From Pelagibacteraceae bacterium AG-325-C10 (GTDB taxonomy: Bacteria; Pseudomonadota; Alphaproteobacteria; Pelagibacterales; Pelagibacteraceae): DNA of 37,487 bases. Both the position numbers and the translations under genes were made by a program. Location: assembly GCA_003282975.1 (NCBI GenBank), contig QBYD01000012.1, positions 1 through 37,487 on the forward strand. Reading direction: 5' to 3'. Below the pieces are notes generated by a model, which made no database searches, was not told where the DNA came from, and saw only the letters and a list, made by a program, of their open reading frames with translations. Shown piece after piece: positions 8,003 through 17,589 of this stretch (position 1 is its first letter; each line of letters opens with the position of its first letter).

Positions 8003-9043
8003 ATGTTTAAATACTTAAAACAATTAACTTCTTTAGTGGCTATGGTTGCTGTGTTGTTTACTTTTACAACAGAGACAATGGCTGCTAAAAAATCTAAGAC
8101 ACTTAAAAACACTCAGAAGAAGGGTTTTGTAAGATGTGGAGTATCTCAAGGTCTACCTGGGTTTTCAAATGCTGACGCTGCTGGAAATTGGACTGGTGTT
8201 GACGTTGATGTATGTAGAGCGGTAGCTGCTGCAGTACTAGGTGATGCAAACAAAGTTAAGTTTACACCATTAAGTGCTAAAGAAAGATTTACAGCTTTAA
8301 CTTCTGGTGAGATTGATATCTTATCAAGAAACACAACTTGGACTCTTTCTAGAGATGCTGACATTGGACTTACTTTCGTTGGAGTAAACTTCTACGATGG
8401 TCAAGGTTTCATGGTTAGAAAAGACTCTGGAATTACTTCAACAAGCCAATTCAAAGATGGAATCTCAGCTTGTACTAACATTGGTACAACAACTGAGCTT
8501 AACATGAGAGACTTCTTTAATTCTAAAGGAATTTCTTACACTCCAGTTGCTTTTGAAAAAGCTGACGAAGTTGTAGCTGCTTATGATGCTGGTAGATGTG
8601 ATACTTACACTACTGATAAATCTGGTCTTGCAGCACAGAGAACTAAAATGACTAACCCAGATGATCACATGGTGTTACCAGAAACTATTTCAAAAGAGCC
8701 ATTAGGCCCTGTTGTTAGACAAGGTGACTCAGTATGGGAAGATATCGTAAGATGGTCTTTAAATACTATGATCGAAGCTGAGGAGTACGGTGTTACTTCT
8801 GCTAATGCTGACATGATGAAAACTTCAGAAAACCCACAAATCAAAAGATTAGTTGGTGCTGAAGGTGAAATGGGTGCAGCATTCGGTTTAGATAACGAGT
8901 GGAACTTAAGAATTATCAAACAAGTTGGAAACTATGGTGAAAGTTATAAGAGAAATATAGCTGACACTGGTATTTTACCTGACAGAGGTCCAAATGAATT
9001 ATGGACTAAAGGTGGTATTTTATACGTTCCACCATCAAGATAA
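8003..9043 (+). CDS. aapJ: General L-amino-acid ABC transporter, periplasmic binding protein (AapJ/YhdW)
   Basis: A 346-residue periplasmic solute-binding protein that captures amino acids for the AapQMP importer. The ATG at 8003 is chosen because AAGGAAG lies just upstream and it gives a clean signal peptide (MFKYLKQLTSLVAMVAVLF, cleavage near TMA-A at residue 27). An upstream in-frame TTG at 7958 would fall inside a palindrome. The mature part has the family-3 binding-protein pattern: VRCGVSQGLPGFS, WTGVDVDVCRAVAAAVLGD, RFTALTSGEIDILSRNTTWT and GRCDTYTTDKSGLAAQR. Codon use is richer in C- and G-ending codons than in neighbouring genes, as expected for very high expression. It is followed by a strong terminator and then its permease genes. 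Confidence 0.95.
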   Translation: MFKYLKQLTSLVAMVAVLFTFTTETMAAKKSKTLKNTQKKGFVRCGVSQGLPGFSNADAAGNWTGVDVDVCRAVAAAVLGDANKVKFTPLSAKERFTALTSGEIDILSRNTTWTLSRDADIGLTFVGVNFYDGQGFMVRKDSGITSTSQFKDGISACTNIGTTTELNMRDFFNSKGISYTPVAFEKADEVVAAYDAGRCDTYTTDKSGLAAQRTKMTNPDDHMVLPETISKEPLGPVVRQGDSVWEDIVRWSLNTMIEAEEYGVTSANADMMKTSENPQIKRLVGAEGEMGAAFGLDNEWNLRIIKQVGNYGESYKRNIADTGILPDRGPNELWTKGGILYVPPSR

Positions 9044-9062
9044 TTTAAAGTTATAAATTAAT

Positions 9063-9093
9063 AAAAGGGCTAGATAAATCTAGCCCTTTTTTT
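9063..9093 (+). terminator. Rho-independent terminator after aapJ
   Basis: AAAAGGGCTAGA (9063-9074) pairs perfectly over 12 bp with TCTAGCCCTTTT (9079-9090) around a TAAA loop, and the T run continues to 9093. It begins 20 bases after the binding-protein stop and ends 15 bases before the first permease ATG. Most transcripts should stop here, with read-through supplying the permease and ATPase genes, unless they have their own promoter. Confidence 0.93.
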
Positions 9094-9108
9094 ATAGTAT
9101 CAAATCTA

Positions 9109-10254
9109 ATGAAATTTAAAAAAATACTTCCTCAATTCTTAACATTACTATTTATAGTTTTGATATTTGGCTTCTTTACAATGAATGCCCAAGAAAATAT
9201 GGATACCAGAGGTATTGAGTTTGGATTTGGTTTTTTAACAAAGGAAGCTTCATTTGATATTCAGTTTTCTTTAATTGATTACGATGGTTCAATGTCATAT
9301 GCGCGAGCATATCTAGTAGGACTTTTAAACACTTTATTAGTTTCTTTTATTGGCATAATTTTAAGTACTTTATTAGGTGCTGTAATTGGAGTTGCAAGGT
9401 TATCACCAAACTATTTAATTGATAAAACAGCAAGTTTTTATGTAGAATTTTTTAGGAACGTTCCATTGTTATTACAAATATTTTTTTGGTATTTTGCTGC
9501 GTTAAGAGCATTACCGATGCCAGAAGATGCACCATTAATTTTTGGATCTTCTTTTATGACTATTAAAGGCTTATATACGCCAGCTCCAATTTGGAATAAT
9601 TTTGATATTTTTATGATTTCTTTAGTTGTTGCAATGTTTGTCATTTATTTTTTCAATAAATTTGCTAAAAAAAAACAAGAAGAAGAGGGTATACAATATC
9701 CTAAATTTATAATCTCACTTGGAATCTTTATTATCTTACCTTTGCTAACTTTTATAATAGGTGGTGTAGATTTATCTTGGAGTTTTCCAGAATTAAAACA
9801 ATTGGCTAAAACATCTTTTACTTACGAGGGTGGTATGGGGATACCTCCTGAACTAATAGCACTTACACTAGCGTTAACTCTATATACAGCAACTTTTATT
9901 GCAGAAAATGTAAGAGCAGGAATTCAAGGCATAGGCAAAGGTCAAAAAGAAGCCGCTGCATCAATTGGCTTAACGCCCAATCAAGTTTTGAAATTAGTAA
10001 TATTGCCTCAAGCATTAAGAATAATAATTCCACCTACAACTAACCAATATTTAAATTTAACAAAAAATTCATCTTTAGCTGCAGCAATTGCTTACCCAGA
10101 TTTAGTTTTGGTTTTTGCTGGAACAGCAATGATGCAAACTGGTAGAGCAATTGAAATTGTTGGTATTACTATGGCTACTTATTTGACAATTAGTCTAGCC
10201 ATTTCTGTGTTTATGAATTGGTATAACAAAAGAATTGCGATACAGGAAAAGTAA
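9109..10254 (+). CDS. aapQ: General L-amino-acid ABC transporter permease (AapQ/YhdX)
   Basis: A 381-residue inner-membrane permease. One transmembrane segment lies near the N-terminus (residues 10-25). The polar amino-acid permease signature appears in two places: LVGLLNTLLVSFIGIILSTLLG with the conserved FFRNVPLLLQIFFWY at about 118-132, and the ABC-coupling EAA loop ENVRAGIQGIGKGQKEAAAS at about 266-285, followed by LPQALRIIIPPTTNQYLNLTKNSSLA. The long insert between first and second halves is usual for AapQ. There is no convincing ribosome-binding site before 9109. It forms a heterodimer with the next gene product, the two stops and starts being 2 bases apart. Confidence 0.94.
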   Translation: MKFKKILPQFLTLLFIVLIFGFFTMNAQENMDTRGIEFGFGFLTKEASFDIQFSLIDYDGSMSYARAYLVGLLNTLLVSFIGIILSTLLGAVIGVARLSPNYLIDKTASFYVEFFRNVPLLLQIFFWYFAALRALPMPEDAPLIFGSSFMTIKGLYTPAPIWNNFDIFMISLVVAMFVIYFFNKFAKKKQEEEGIQYPKFIISLGIFIILPLLTFIIGGVDLSWSFPELKQLAKTSFTYEGGMGIPPELIALTLALTLYTATFIAENVRAGIQGIGKGQKEAAASIGLTPNQVLKLVILPQALRIIIPPTTNQYLNLTKNSSLAAAIAYPDLVLVFAGTAMMQTGRAIEIVGITMATYLTISLAISVFMNWYNKRIAIQEK

Positions 10255-10256
10255 TA

Positions 10257-11528
10257 ATGAGTAATTTAAATTTTTTAAAACCAAATAAGGATAATCTAAA
10301 TTTATTTTTAGTCCTTGGAACCTTATTTTTTGCCTTAGGAATAATTGATTTCTGTTTAAATAATTTTTATGAAAAAAATATTACTAACTTTTTACCTGGT
10401 TATATAAGTTTCTTTACACCTTTAATTTTTAGCATGATAGGACTTCATTTTATAAGAATAGAGTTCACAGGTATTAAATTTCTGGATGAGCTTAATAAAA
10501 ATATTAATACAAATAATTTTAATGCATCTTTAAGTATATGTATAATTATATTAATTATTTTTAGTGTAGCGCCATTACTTAATTGGTTCGTTCTAGATGC
10601 AACTTTTATTGGTGATAACAAAGAAGCTTGCACAGATGGTGGAGCTTGTTGGGTATATATTAAAACATGGTTTAATAGATTTATGTATGGAATGTATCCA
10701 AATGCTGAGCAATGGAGGGTCAATGCAACATTTATTATTGTTTTAGGATTAATTGGAGCTGGATATTTTTTCCCACTTAACTACAAAAAATATTTAACAT
10801 TCTATTATGTTATCTTTTTACCAATAATTTCATTTTTATTGATTTACTATTTAATTTCTGGAGGTGAATTTGGTTTAGAATGGGTAGAAACAGGTGCTTG
10901 GGGAGGTCTTTCTTTAACGTTTATTGTTTCATTTTTCTCTCTCATATTTTGTTTTCCGATAGGTATGATGTTGGCACTTGGAAGAAGATCTGATTTAGCT
11001 GTTGTTAAATACTCATCACTTTCTTTTATTGAATTTTGGAGAGGTGTACCTTTAATTACAGTACTGTTTATGTCCGCTGTAATGTTTCCAATGTTTTTAC
11101 CAGATGGAACTTATGTAGATAAATTGATTAGAGTAATTGTTGCAATTACTCTATTTGAAGCCGCGTATACAGCTGAAGTTATCAGAGGTGGTTTACAAGC
11201 TTTACCTAGGGGTCAATATGATGCTGCAAAATCTTTGGGTATGGGATATTGGAGATTACATTTATTAGTTATTTTACCCCAAGCTTTAAAATTAGTAATT
11301 CCAGGAATTGCCAATACATTTTTAGCTTTAGTTAAAGACACTCCTTTAATTTTTGTGGTGGGATTATTAGAACTTGTTGGAATGTTGAACTTAGCGAAAA
11401 CAAATCCTAAATGGCTTGGTTTTTCAATGGAGGGATATGTCTTTGCAGGAATAATATTCTGGATTATTTGCTATAGTATGAGTAAATATAGTCAAAAATT
11501 AGAATTAAAATTTAAAACAGATAGATAA
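10257..11528 (+). CDS. aapM: General L-amino-acid ABC transporter permease (AapM/YhdY)
   Basis: A 423-residue permease, the partner of AapQ. The N-terminal third contains extra helices typical of this subunit (LFLVLGTLFFALGIIDF and FFTPLIFSMIGLHFI). The conserved transport half begins near ETGAWGGLSLTFIVSFFSL, with FIEFWRGVPLITVLFMSAVMFP, then the EAA coupling loop AEVIRGGLQALPRGQYDAAKS and LPQALKLVIPGIANTFLALVKDT. The C-terminal helix ends in a basic tail. It is 2 bases after aapQ and 3 bases before aapP. Length is normal for the family. Confidence 0.94.
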   Translation: MSNLNFLKPNKDNLNLFLVLGTLFFALGIIDFCLNNFYEKNITNFLPGYISFFTPLIFSMIGLHFIRIEFTGIKFLDELNKNINTNNFNASLSICIIILIIFSVAPLLNWFVLDATFIGDNKEACTDGGACWVYIKTWFNRFMYGMYPNAEQWRVNATFIIVLGLIGAGYFFPLNYKKYLTFYYVIFLPIISFLLIYYLISGGEFGLEWVETGAWGGLSLTFIVSFFSLIFCFPIGMMLALGRRSDLAVVKYSSLSFIEFWRGVPLITVLFMSAVMFPMFLPDGTYVDKLIRVIVAITLFEAAYTAEVIRGGLQALPRGQYDAAKSLGMGYWRLHLLVILPQALKLVIPGIANTFLALVKDTPLIFVVGLLELVGMLNLAKTNPKWLGFSMEGYVFAGIIFWIICYSMSKYSQKLELKFKTDR

Positions 11529-11531
11529 ATT

Positions 11532-12266
11532 ATGTCAGATTCAATTATACAAATTAAAGATGTGAATAAATGGTACGGTGATTTTCAAGTATTAAAAGAT
11601 ATTAATCTTGAAGTTAAAGCAAAAGAAAAAATTGTTGTTTGTGGACCATCAGGATCTGGTAAATCTACATTAATTAGATGTATAAATAGACTAGAAGAAC
11701 ATCAAAAAGGAAACATTATTGTTGATGGGACAGAGATATCTGAAGATACTAAAAATATTGAACAAGTAAGAGCTGAAGTTGGAATGGTGTTCCAACAATT
11801 TAATTTATTTCCTCATTTATCAATAGTAGATAATTGTACACTAGCTCCAATATGGGTTAAAAAGATGCCAAAAAAAGAGGCTGAAGAATTAGCTCTTAAA
11901 CATCTAGAAAGAGTTCAAATTTTAGATCAAGCTCAAAAATTTCCAGGACAATTATCTGGTGGACAGCAACAAAGGGTAGCTATTGCAAGAGCTCTATGCA
12001 TGGAACCAAAAATTATGTTGTTTGATGAACCAACATCAGCATTAGACCCTGAAATGATTAAAGAAGTTCTAGACGTAATGGTTAATCTAGCAAAAGAAGG
12101 GATGACAATGATAGTTGTTACTCATGAAATGGGTTTTGCTAAAGAAGTTGCAGATAGCATGATATTTATGGACGAAGGAAAGATTGTAGAGAAAGCAGTC
12201 ACTAATGAATTCTTTGCTAACCCAAAGAGTGATAGAACAAAGCTATTTTTAAGTCAAATTTTGTAA
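11532..12266 (+). CDS. aapP: General L-amino-acid ABC transporter ATP-binding protein (AapP/YhdZ)
   Basis: A 244-residue ATPase of the polar amino-acid uptake class that powers the AapQM permease from the cytoplasmic face. It shows Walker [10 protein letters not shown] at 38-46, the Q-loop [13 protein letters not shown], the ABC signature [15 protein letters not shown], Walker [14 protein letters not shown] and the switch histidine in VVTHEMGFA. All key residues are intact. It is the last gene of the transporter operon; a 188-base gap follows before the next gene. Confidence 0.96.
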   Translation: MSDSIIQIKDVNKWYGDFQVLKDINLEVKAKEKIVVCGPSGSGKSTLIRCINRLEEHQKGNIIVDGTEISEDTKNIEQVRAEVGMVFQQFNLFPHLSIVDNCTLAPIWVKKMPKKEAEELALKHLERVQILDQAQKFPGQLSGGQQQRVAIARALCMEPKIMLFDEPTSALDPEMIKEVLDVMVNLAKEGMTMIVVTHEMGFAKEVADSMIFMDEGKIVEKAVTNEFFANPKSDRTKLFLSQIL

Positions 12267-12312
12267 TTTTTTTAAAATTTTGAACCATATTTTAAGGGTT
12301 TTTACTAACCTA

Positions 12313-12409
12313 ATTTGAGTTTTTTTCTAAGAACTTATGCTTGACAGGATTTGAGTTTTTATAATTTTATTTAAAAATAAAAAAACTTTTCTATTGCAGT
12401 AGCTATAAT
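12313..12409 (+). promoter_or_regulatory. Putative promoter/operator region of the XRE regulator
   Basis: The 188-base gap 12267-12454 contains a TTGACA (12341-12346), two TATAAT matches (12360-12365 and 12404-12409) and a 12-base direct repeat ATTTGAGTTTTT (12313-12324 and 12349-12360) spaced 36 bp apart. None of the -35/-10 pairs has ideal spacing, so the exact promoter is uncertain. The direct repeat could be an autoregulatory site for the following regulator. Confidence 0.3.
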
Positions 12410-12454
12410 AAGTTTGTTCAATGAGCTTTTAAAATTTAATTAAGAGGGGTCTTA

Positions 12455-12826
12455 ATGGAAGATAATTTCAATAAACATTTAGGTAATAAACTTAAGCTAA
12501 GAAGATTAGCTCTAGGCTTAACTCAAACTAAAGTAGCAAAAGCAATTAACGTAACATTTCAACAAATTCAAAAATATGAAAAAGGAACGAATGGAGTAAG
12601 TTCTATTAGATTACTTCAATTATCAAATTATTTGAAAGTCCCGATTAACTATTTCTTTGAAGATTTCTCAGAATACTTAATTAACTTAGAAAAATCTCAA
12701 GAAGGACATATGAATGTAAATTATAATTTTTTAACAAAATTATATTCAGAACTTAATGCAGATCAGAAATTGAAATTTAATAAATCTTTACAAATTTCTG
12801 GGGCCGGAATTTCAAAAGTAGGATAA
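12455..12826 (+). CDS. XRE-family transcriptional regulator
   Basis: A 123-residue DNA-binding protein. Residues about 9-65 form a Cro/CI-type helix-turn-helix: GNKLKLRRLALGLTQTKVAK, then NVTFQQIQKYEKGTNGVSSI for helices 2 to 4, then LLQLSNYLKVPINYFFEDF. This arrangement, with a short poorly conserved C-terminal tail, matches small alphaproteobacterial XRE regulators of the PraR/SrfA type. A GAGGGG ribosome-binding site lies 5 bases before the ATG at 12455. It stands alone between the amino-acid transporter and the convergent tRNA-Asn, so its targets cannot be read from context. The function as a regulator is secure; the regulon is unknown. Confidence 0.88.
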   Translation: MEDNFNKHLGNKLKLRRLALGLTQTKVAKAINVTFQQIQKYEKGTNGVSSIRLLQLSNYLKVPINYFFEDFSEYLINLEKSQEGHMNVNYNFLTKLYSELNADQKLKFNKSLQISGAGISKVG

Positions 12827-12920
12827 TTTTATTTTTTAAGACCCAAAAAAATTAATTCTTACAACTCTTACTCTGACAAAAGTCATAATTCTTTAAAAAA
12901 TAATTACAGATTTTTCTTTT

Positions 12921-12996
12921 TGGCTCCTCGGGCAGGACTCGAACCTGCGACCAATTGATTAACAGTCAACTGCTCTACCAACTGAGCTACCGAGGA
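12921..12996 (-). tRNA. tRNA-Asn (anticodon GTT)
   Basis: A 76-base cloverleaf on the minus strand. The acceptor stem is TCCTCGG/CCGAGGA with encoded CCA at 12921-12923. The D arm reads TAGCTCAGTTGGTAGAGC, the anticodon loop CTGTTAA gives GTT (asparagine), and the T arm carries GGTTCGAGTCC. It lies 50 bases downstream of tRNA-Cys on the same strand, so the two are probably one transcript. Confidence 0.96.
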
Positions 12997-13046
12997 ATGT
13001 AAAAAACTCAACTTACTTTTTTTTAGAACTAAAACAAGATTTTTTT

Positions 13047-13120
13047 TGGAGGCAACGCCCGGAATCGAACCGGGATACAAGGATTTGCAATCCTCTGCGT
13101 AACCATTCCGCCACGTTGCC
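13047..13120 (-). tRNA. tRNA-Cys (anticodon GCA)
   Basis: A 74-base cloverleaf on the minus strand. The acceptor stem is GGCAACG/CGTTGCC with a discriminator T and an encoded CCA at 13047-13049. The anticodon stem AGGATT/AATCCT encloses GCA (cysteine), and the T arm reads CCCGGTTCGATTCCGGG. It is first in a tRNA-Cys/tRNA-Asn pair. An AT-rich stretch including TATAAA upstream on the minus strand may be its promoter. Confidence 0.96.
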
Positions 13121-13190
13121 ATCTTGTTTTGACTAATAGCTTCAGATGCCTTTTTATATTAAATTTTTCTCATTAGTCTATTAAATAAAG

Positions 13191-13218
13191 ATCTAAATTG
13201 ATTATTGTTAATTTAGAT
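13191..13218 (+). promoter_or_regulatory. Inverted repeat in the valS leader
   Basis: ATCTAAATT (13191-13199) and AATTTAGAT (13210-13218) are perfect 9-base arms around a 10-base loop, ending 25 bases before the valS ATG. No T run follows, so it is not a standard terminator. It could be an operator or an RNA stem-loop. No clear ribosome-binding site lies between it and valS. The rest of the 123-base gap to tRNA-Cys shows only AT-rich promoter-like sequence. Confidence 0.45.
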
Positions 13219-13243
13219 TATTAAATTATAAACTTTAACATAC

Positions 13244-15871
13244 ATGAGTAGCGATAAATATATACATTCTGATGTTGAAGATAAAATTTATTCCTATTGG
13301 GAAAAAAATGAACTTTTTAAACCTCAAAATAATTCAAAAAAGTTTTCGATTGTAATACCACCACCCAATGTAACTGGCAGTCTTCATATGGGACATGCTT
13401 TGAATAATTCTATTCAAGATCTATTGGCTAGATATCATCGAATGAATAATTATGAAACTTTATGGCAACCAGGTACCGATCATGCTGGTATCGCAACTCA
13501 AGCTTTAGTTGAAAAAAAACTTACAGCAGAAAAAATAGATAAAAATGAAATTGGAAGAGAAAAGTTTATTGAAAAAGTTTGGGAATGGAAAGAGCAATAT
13601 GGTGACATTATTATTAATCAATTAAAAAAACTTGGATGTTCTTGTGATTGGTCACGAAATGCTTTTACAATGGATGAAAATCTTTCAAAATCTGTGATTA
13701 AAGTTTTTGTAGATCTTTACAATAAAGACTTAATATACAAGGATAAAAAACTTGTAAATTGGGACACAGTATTAAAAACTGCAATTTCTGATCTTGAAGT
13801 AGATCAAAGAGAAGTTAACTCAAAAATTTATTATATTAGATATCCTATTGATGGAACTGATGAATTTATAACTATTGCTACAACTCGGCCTGAGACAATG
13901 TTAGGTGATACAGCAATTGCTGTTAACCCAAAAGATGAAAGATTTAAATCTTATGTCGGTAAAATTGTTACAATACCAATTGTTGGAAGAAAGATTAAAA
14001 TTATCGAAGATGATTATGCAGATCCAGAGCAGGGAACTGGAGCTTTAAAGATCACACCAGCACATGATTTTAATGATTATGATGTTGGCCAGAGAAATAA
14101 TCTTGAGATTATTAATATATTTACAGAAGCTGGAAAAATAAATGAAAACGCTCCTAAAGATTATATTGGATTAGATCGATTTGAAGCAAGAAAGAGAATT
14201 TTAAAAAAACTTAAAGAAAATGATTTTTTTGTTAAAGAAGAAAATATTAAAAATAAAGTTCCATATGGTGATAGATCAAACTCTATAATAGAACCTTTTT
14301 TAACAGAACAATGGTTTGCTGATGCTAAAAAATTATCTGTTAAAGCAAAAGAAGTTGTTAATTCTAAAAAAACTAATTTTTTTCCAGAAAATTGGTCTAA
14401 AACATATTTTCAGTGGATGAACAATATAGAACCATGGTGTATTTCAAGACAGCTTTGGTGGGGTCATCAAATACCTGCTTGGTATGGTCCTGATAAGAAA
14501 ATCTTTGTTGCTAATAATCAAGAAGAGGCAAAAGAACTTGCTAACAAACATTATGGTAAAGATGTTGAGTTAATAAGAGATCCAGATGTTTTAGATACTT
14601 GGTTTTCATCTGGTCTTTGGCCTTTTGCAACATTAGGTTGGCCAGATAACAAAGATTACGTTGAAAAATTTTATCCAACTTCAGTTTTGGTTACAGGTTT
14701 TGATATTATATTTTTTTGGGTTGCTAGAATGATTATGTTTGGCACAGAATTTTTAAACAAAGAGCCTTTTAAAGATATTTATGTTCATGCTTTAGTAAGA
14801 GATGAAAAAGGTCAGAAAATGTCTAAATCTAAAGGAAATGTTATTGATCCTTTAGATCTAATAGAAAAATATAGTGCAGATGCATTAAGATTTACTCTTC
14901 TTTCAATGGCATCACCTGGCACAGACGTAAAACTTTCTGAAGATAGAGTTAAAGGATATAGAAATTTTCTAAATAAATTATGGAACGCTAATAATTTTTT
15001 AATCACTAATGAATGTGATTTTACTGATATTGATAAAATTTCAAATTTATCAGTTAATATTAATAAATGGATCTATGCAGAATTAATTGACGCAAAATCA
15101 AAGATTGAAAAAAATTTAGAAGATTACAGATTTGATGAAGCTGCTAAAAATGCTTATCAGTTTGCATGGCATTCTTATTGTGATTGGTATTTAGAATTAT
15201 CAAAAACAATACTATTTTCAGATAATGAAGAAGCTAAATTAGAGGTAAAAAAGGTTTCAAGTTATATATTCAAGCAAATTTTAATTCTACTACACCCATT
15301 TATTCCTTTTGTTACTGAAGAAATTTGGCTCAAAAACAAATTTGATAATTCAAGTAAAGATTTTTTAATGCTCGCTAATTGGCCAACAGGTGAAATTAAT
15401 AAAGATACCAGCACTGAGCAAGTTGAAAATATCATAAGTATTATCTCAGAAATTAGATCTTTTAAGAACGAATTAAACGTAGGCCCAGGTTCATTTATAG
15501 ACATGTCTATTAAAAATATTAATGATAACCAAAAAAAATTCATCAATGATAATGAGATTATCTTAAAAAAATTAGGAAGAATAAATAATATAATCAATGA
15601 GGACTTAGATAAACCAGCTGCAACAATGGTTGTGTCAGGTGATTTGTTCAAGGTTTATTTTGATAAAGATGTTGATTTAAAACTTATTAAAGAAAATTTG
15701 ACTAATAAACAAAATAGAATTCATGATGAGATGAATAAGATATCTCAAAGACTTGAAAATAAAAGTTTTGTAGATAGAGCGCCAAAAGAGATTGTTGAAC
15801 AGGAAAAAACTAATTATAATAATTTAAAGAATGATATTGATAAAATATCAGTAACAATAAAGGGTATATAA
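13244..15871 (+). CDS. valS: Valyl-tRNA synthetase
   Basis: An 875-residue class Ia aminoacyl-tRNA synthetase attaching valine to tRNA-Val. The HIGH-type motif HMGH is at 48-51 in [13 protein letters not shown]. The editing (CP1) domain contains [17 protein letters not shown] and [12 protein letters not shown], with DYDVGQRN. The KMSKS motif is at 525-529. An anticodon-binding helical domain follows, and the C-terminal segment of about 60 residues is a charged tRNA-binding coiled coil ([20 protein letters not shown] region). Length is at the short end of the bacterial range. The stop shares one base with the ilvD start (TAATG), linking valine charging with branched-chain amino-acid synthesis. 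Confidence 0.97.
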   Translation: MSSDKYIHSDVEDKIYSYWEKNELFKPQNNSKKFSIVIPPPNVTGSLHMGHALNNSIQDLLARYHRMNNYETLWQPGTDHAGIATQALVEKKLTAEKIDKNEIGREKFIEKVWEWKEQYGDIIINQLKKLGCSCDWSRNAFTMDENLSKSVIKVFVDLYNKDLIYKDKKLVNWDTVLKTAISDLEVDQREVNSKIYYIRYPIDGTDEFITIATTRPETMLGDTAIAVNPKDERFKSYVGKIVTIPIVGRKIKIIEDDYADPEQGTGALKITPAHDFNDYDVGQRNNLEIINIFTEAGKINENAPKDYIGLDRFEARKRILKKLKENDFFVKEENIKNKVPYGDRSNSIIEPFLTEQWFADAKKLSVKAKEVVNSKKTNFFPENWSKTYFQWMNNIEPWCISRQLWWGHQIPAWYGPDKKIFVANNQEEAKELANKHYGKDVELIRDPDVLDTWFSSGLWPFATLGWPDNKDYVEKFYPTSVLVTGFDIIFFWVARMIMFGTEFLNKEPFKDIYVHALVRDEKGQKMSKSKGNVIDPLDLIEKYSADALRFTLLSMASPGTDVKLSEDRVKGYRNFLNKLWNANNFLITNECDFTDIDKISNLSVNINKWIYAELIDAKSKIEKNLEDYRFDEAAKNAYQFAWHSYCDWYLELSKTILFSDNEEAKLEVKKVSSYIFKQILILLHPFIPFVTEEIWLKNKFDNSSKDFLMLANWPTGEINKDTSTEQVENIISIISEIRSFKNELNVGPGSFIDMSIKNINDNQKKFINDNEIILKKLGRINNIINEDLDKPAATMVVSGDLFKVYFDKDVDLKLIKENLTNKQNRIHDEMNKISQRLENKSFVDRAPKEIVEQEKTNYNNLKNDIDKISVTIKGI

Positions 15872-17589
15872 TGGTAAAATTTAACAAGAAGAAACTTCCA
15901 AGTAGACATACATCGTTAGGAGCTGATAGAGCTCCTCACAGATCATTCTATTATGCAATGGGTGAAACTGAAAAAGATGTAGCAAAACCATTTGTTGGTG
16001 TTGTATCAACTTGGAATGAAGCTGCTCCTTGTAATATTGCTCTTATGAGACAAGCTCAATCTGTTAAAAAAGGAGTAAGAGCTAATGGAGGAACTCCAAG
16101 AGAATTTTGCACTATTACGGTTACTGATGGTATTGCAATGGGTCATGAAGGAATGAAAGCTTCTTTAATTTCAAGAGAAGTGATCGCAGATTCTGCTGAA
16201 CTTACTGTAAGGGGACACTGTTATGATGCTTTAGTTGGTATTGCTGGATGTGATAAATCATTACCAGGATTAATGATGTCTATGGTTAGATTAAATGTAC
16301 CAAGTGTATTTATATATGGAGGATCAATTCTTCCAGGAAGATATAAAGGTAAAGATGTAACTGTTGTAGATGTATTTGAAGCAGTTGGAAAGCATTCATC
16401 AGGGCAAATGTCTGCAGCTGAACTTAGAAAATTAGAATTAGTTGCTTGTCCTAGTGCAGGAGCATGCGGTGGTCAATTTACAGCAAATACAATGGCATGT
16501 GTATCTGAAGCAATTGGTTTAGCACTTCCTTATTCAGCAGGAACCCCAGCTCCTTATGAAGAAAGAGATAAATACGCTAAAGAAAGTGGTAAGACAGTTA
16601 TGAACTTACTTCAAAAAGGAATTAAACCTAGAGACATTGTAACAAAAAAAGCATTAGAAAATGCTGCAACAATAGTTGCTGCAACTGGCGGATCAACAAA
16701 TGCTGGGCTTCATTTACCAGCTATTGCAAATGAAGCTGGAATTAAATTTGATTTAATGGATGTTGCTAAAATTTTTAAAAGAACTCCTTATCTTGCAGAT
16801 TTAAAACCAGGAGGAAAATATGTTGCAAAAGATATGTGGTTAGCAGGCGGTGTCCCAATGTTACTTAAAACTTTATATGATGGTGGTTTTATTCATGGAG
16901 ATTGTATGACAGTTACAGGCAAAACTATGAAAGAGAATTTAAAAAACATTAAATTTAATCCAAAACAAAAAGTAATGAGATCTTACAAAGATCCTTTATC
17001 ACCGACTGGTGGTGTTGTAGGCTTAAAAGGAAATTTAGCACCCGAAGGTGCAATTGTTAAAGTTGCAGGATTAAAGAAATTACAATTTACTGGTAAAGCA
17101 AGATGCTTTGATAATGAAGAAAGTGCAATGAAAGCAGTTCAAAGCAAAAAATATAATGATGGTGATGTGATCATAATTAGATACGAGGGTCCAGTAGGTG
17201 GTCCTGGTATGAGAGAAATGCTATCAACAACAGGAGCTATATACGGACAAGGAAAAGGGGAGAAGGTAGCTCTTATTACTGATGGTAGGTTCTCTGGGGC
17301 TACAAGAGGCTTCTGTGTCGGTCACGTGGGCCCTGAGGCGGCTCTAGGGGGTCCTATAGGCCTATTACGTACTGGTGATATCATTGATATCGATGCCAAA
17401 AAAGGAACTATCGATGTAAGACTATCTAAAAAAGAATTGGCTGCAAGAAGAAGAAAATGGAAGGCTAGAAAATCAGACTTTGGATCAGGCACATTATGGA
17501 AATATGCACAAACTGTTGGTCCAGCTTATTTAGGTGCACCAACTCATCCAGGTAAGAAAAAAGAAGTTAAGGATTATTCAGAAATTTAA
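15871..17589 (+). CDS. ilvD: Dihydroxy-acid dehydratase
   Basis: A 572-residue iron-sulfur dehydratase that converts dihydroxy acids to 2-oxo acids in the valine, leucine and isoleucine pathway. Cluster cysteines are visible at C54 (EAAPCN), C127 (GCDKSLPG) and C199 ([16 protein letters not shown]), and the C-terminal half has the conserved [25 protein letters not shown] and [22 protein letters not shown] segments in separate blocks. The length and residues suit the IlvD rather than the sugar-acid (Edd) branch. It is coupled to valS upstream and manC downstream by one-base stop/start overlaps. About 100 bases around 17281-17380 are strikingly GC-rich compared with the rest of the gene. Confidence 0.96.
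   Translation: MVKFNKKKLPSRHTSLGADRAPHRSFYYAMGETEKDVAKPFVGVVSTWNEAAPCNIALMRQAQSVKKGVRANGGTPREFCTITVTDGIAMGHEGMKASLISREVIADSAELTVRGHCYDALVGIAGCDKSLPGLMMSMVRLNVPSVFIYGGSILPGRYKGKDVTVVDVFEAVGKHSSGQMSAAELRKLELVACPSAGACGGQFTANTMACVSEAIGLALPYSAGTPAPYEERDKYAKESGKTVMNLLQKGIKPRDIVTKKALENAATIVAATGGSTNAGLHLPAIANEAGIKFDLMDVAKIFKRTPYLADLKPGGKYVAKDMWLAGGVPMLLKTLYDGGFIHGDCMTVTGKTMKENLKNIKFNPKQKVMRSYKDPLSPTGGVVGLKGNLAPEGAIVKVAGLKKLQFTGKARCFDNEESAMKAVQSKKYNDGDVIIIRYEGPVGGPGMREMLSTTGAIYGQGKGEKVALITDGRFSGATRGFCVGHVGPEAALGGPIGLLRTGDIIDIDAKKGTIDVRLSKKELAARRRKWKARKSDFGSGTLWKYAQTVGPAYLGAPTHPGKKKEVKDYSEI

Noticed and set aside
12267-12300. Terminator after aapP
   Set aside because: Only a 4-bp AACC/GGTT stem before a T run is visible; too weak to list as a feature.
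12904-13122. A 72-residue minus-strand reading frame across this interval
   Set aside because: It is produced by reading through tRNA-Cys and tRNA-Asn; both cloverleaves are complete, so the frame is not a gene.
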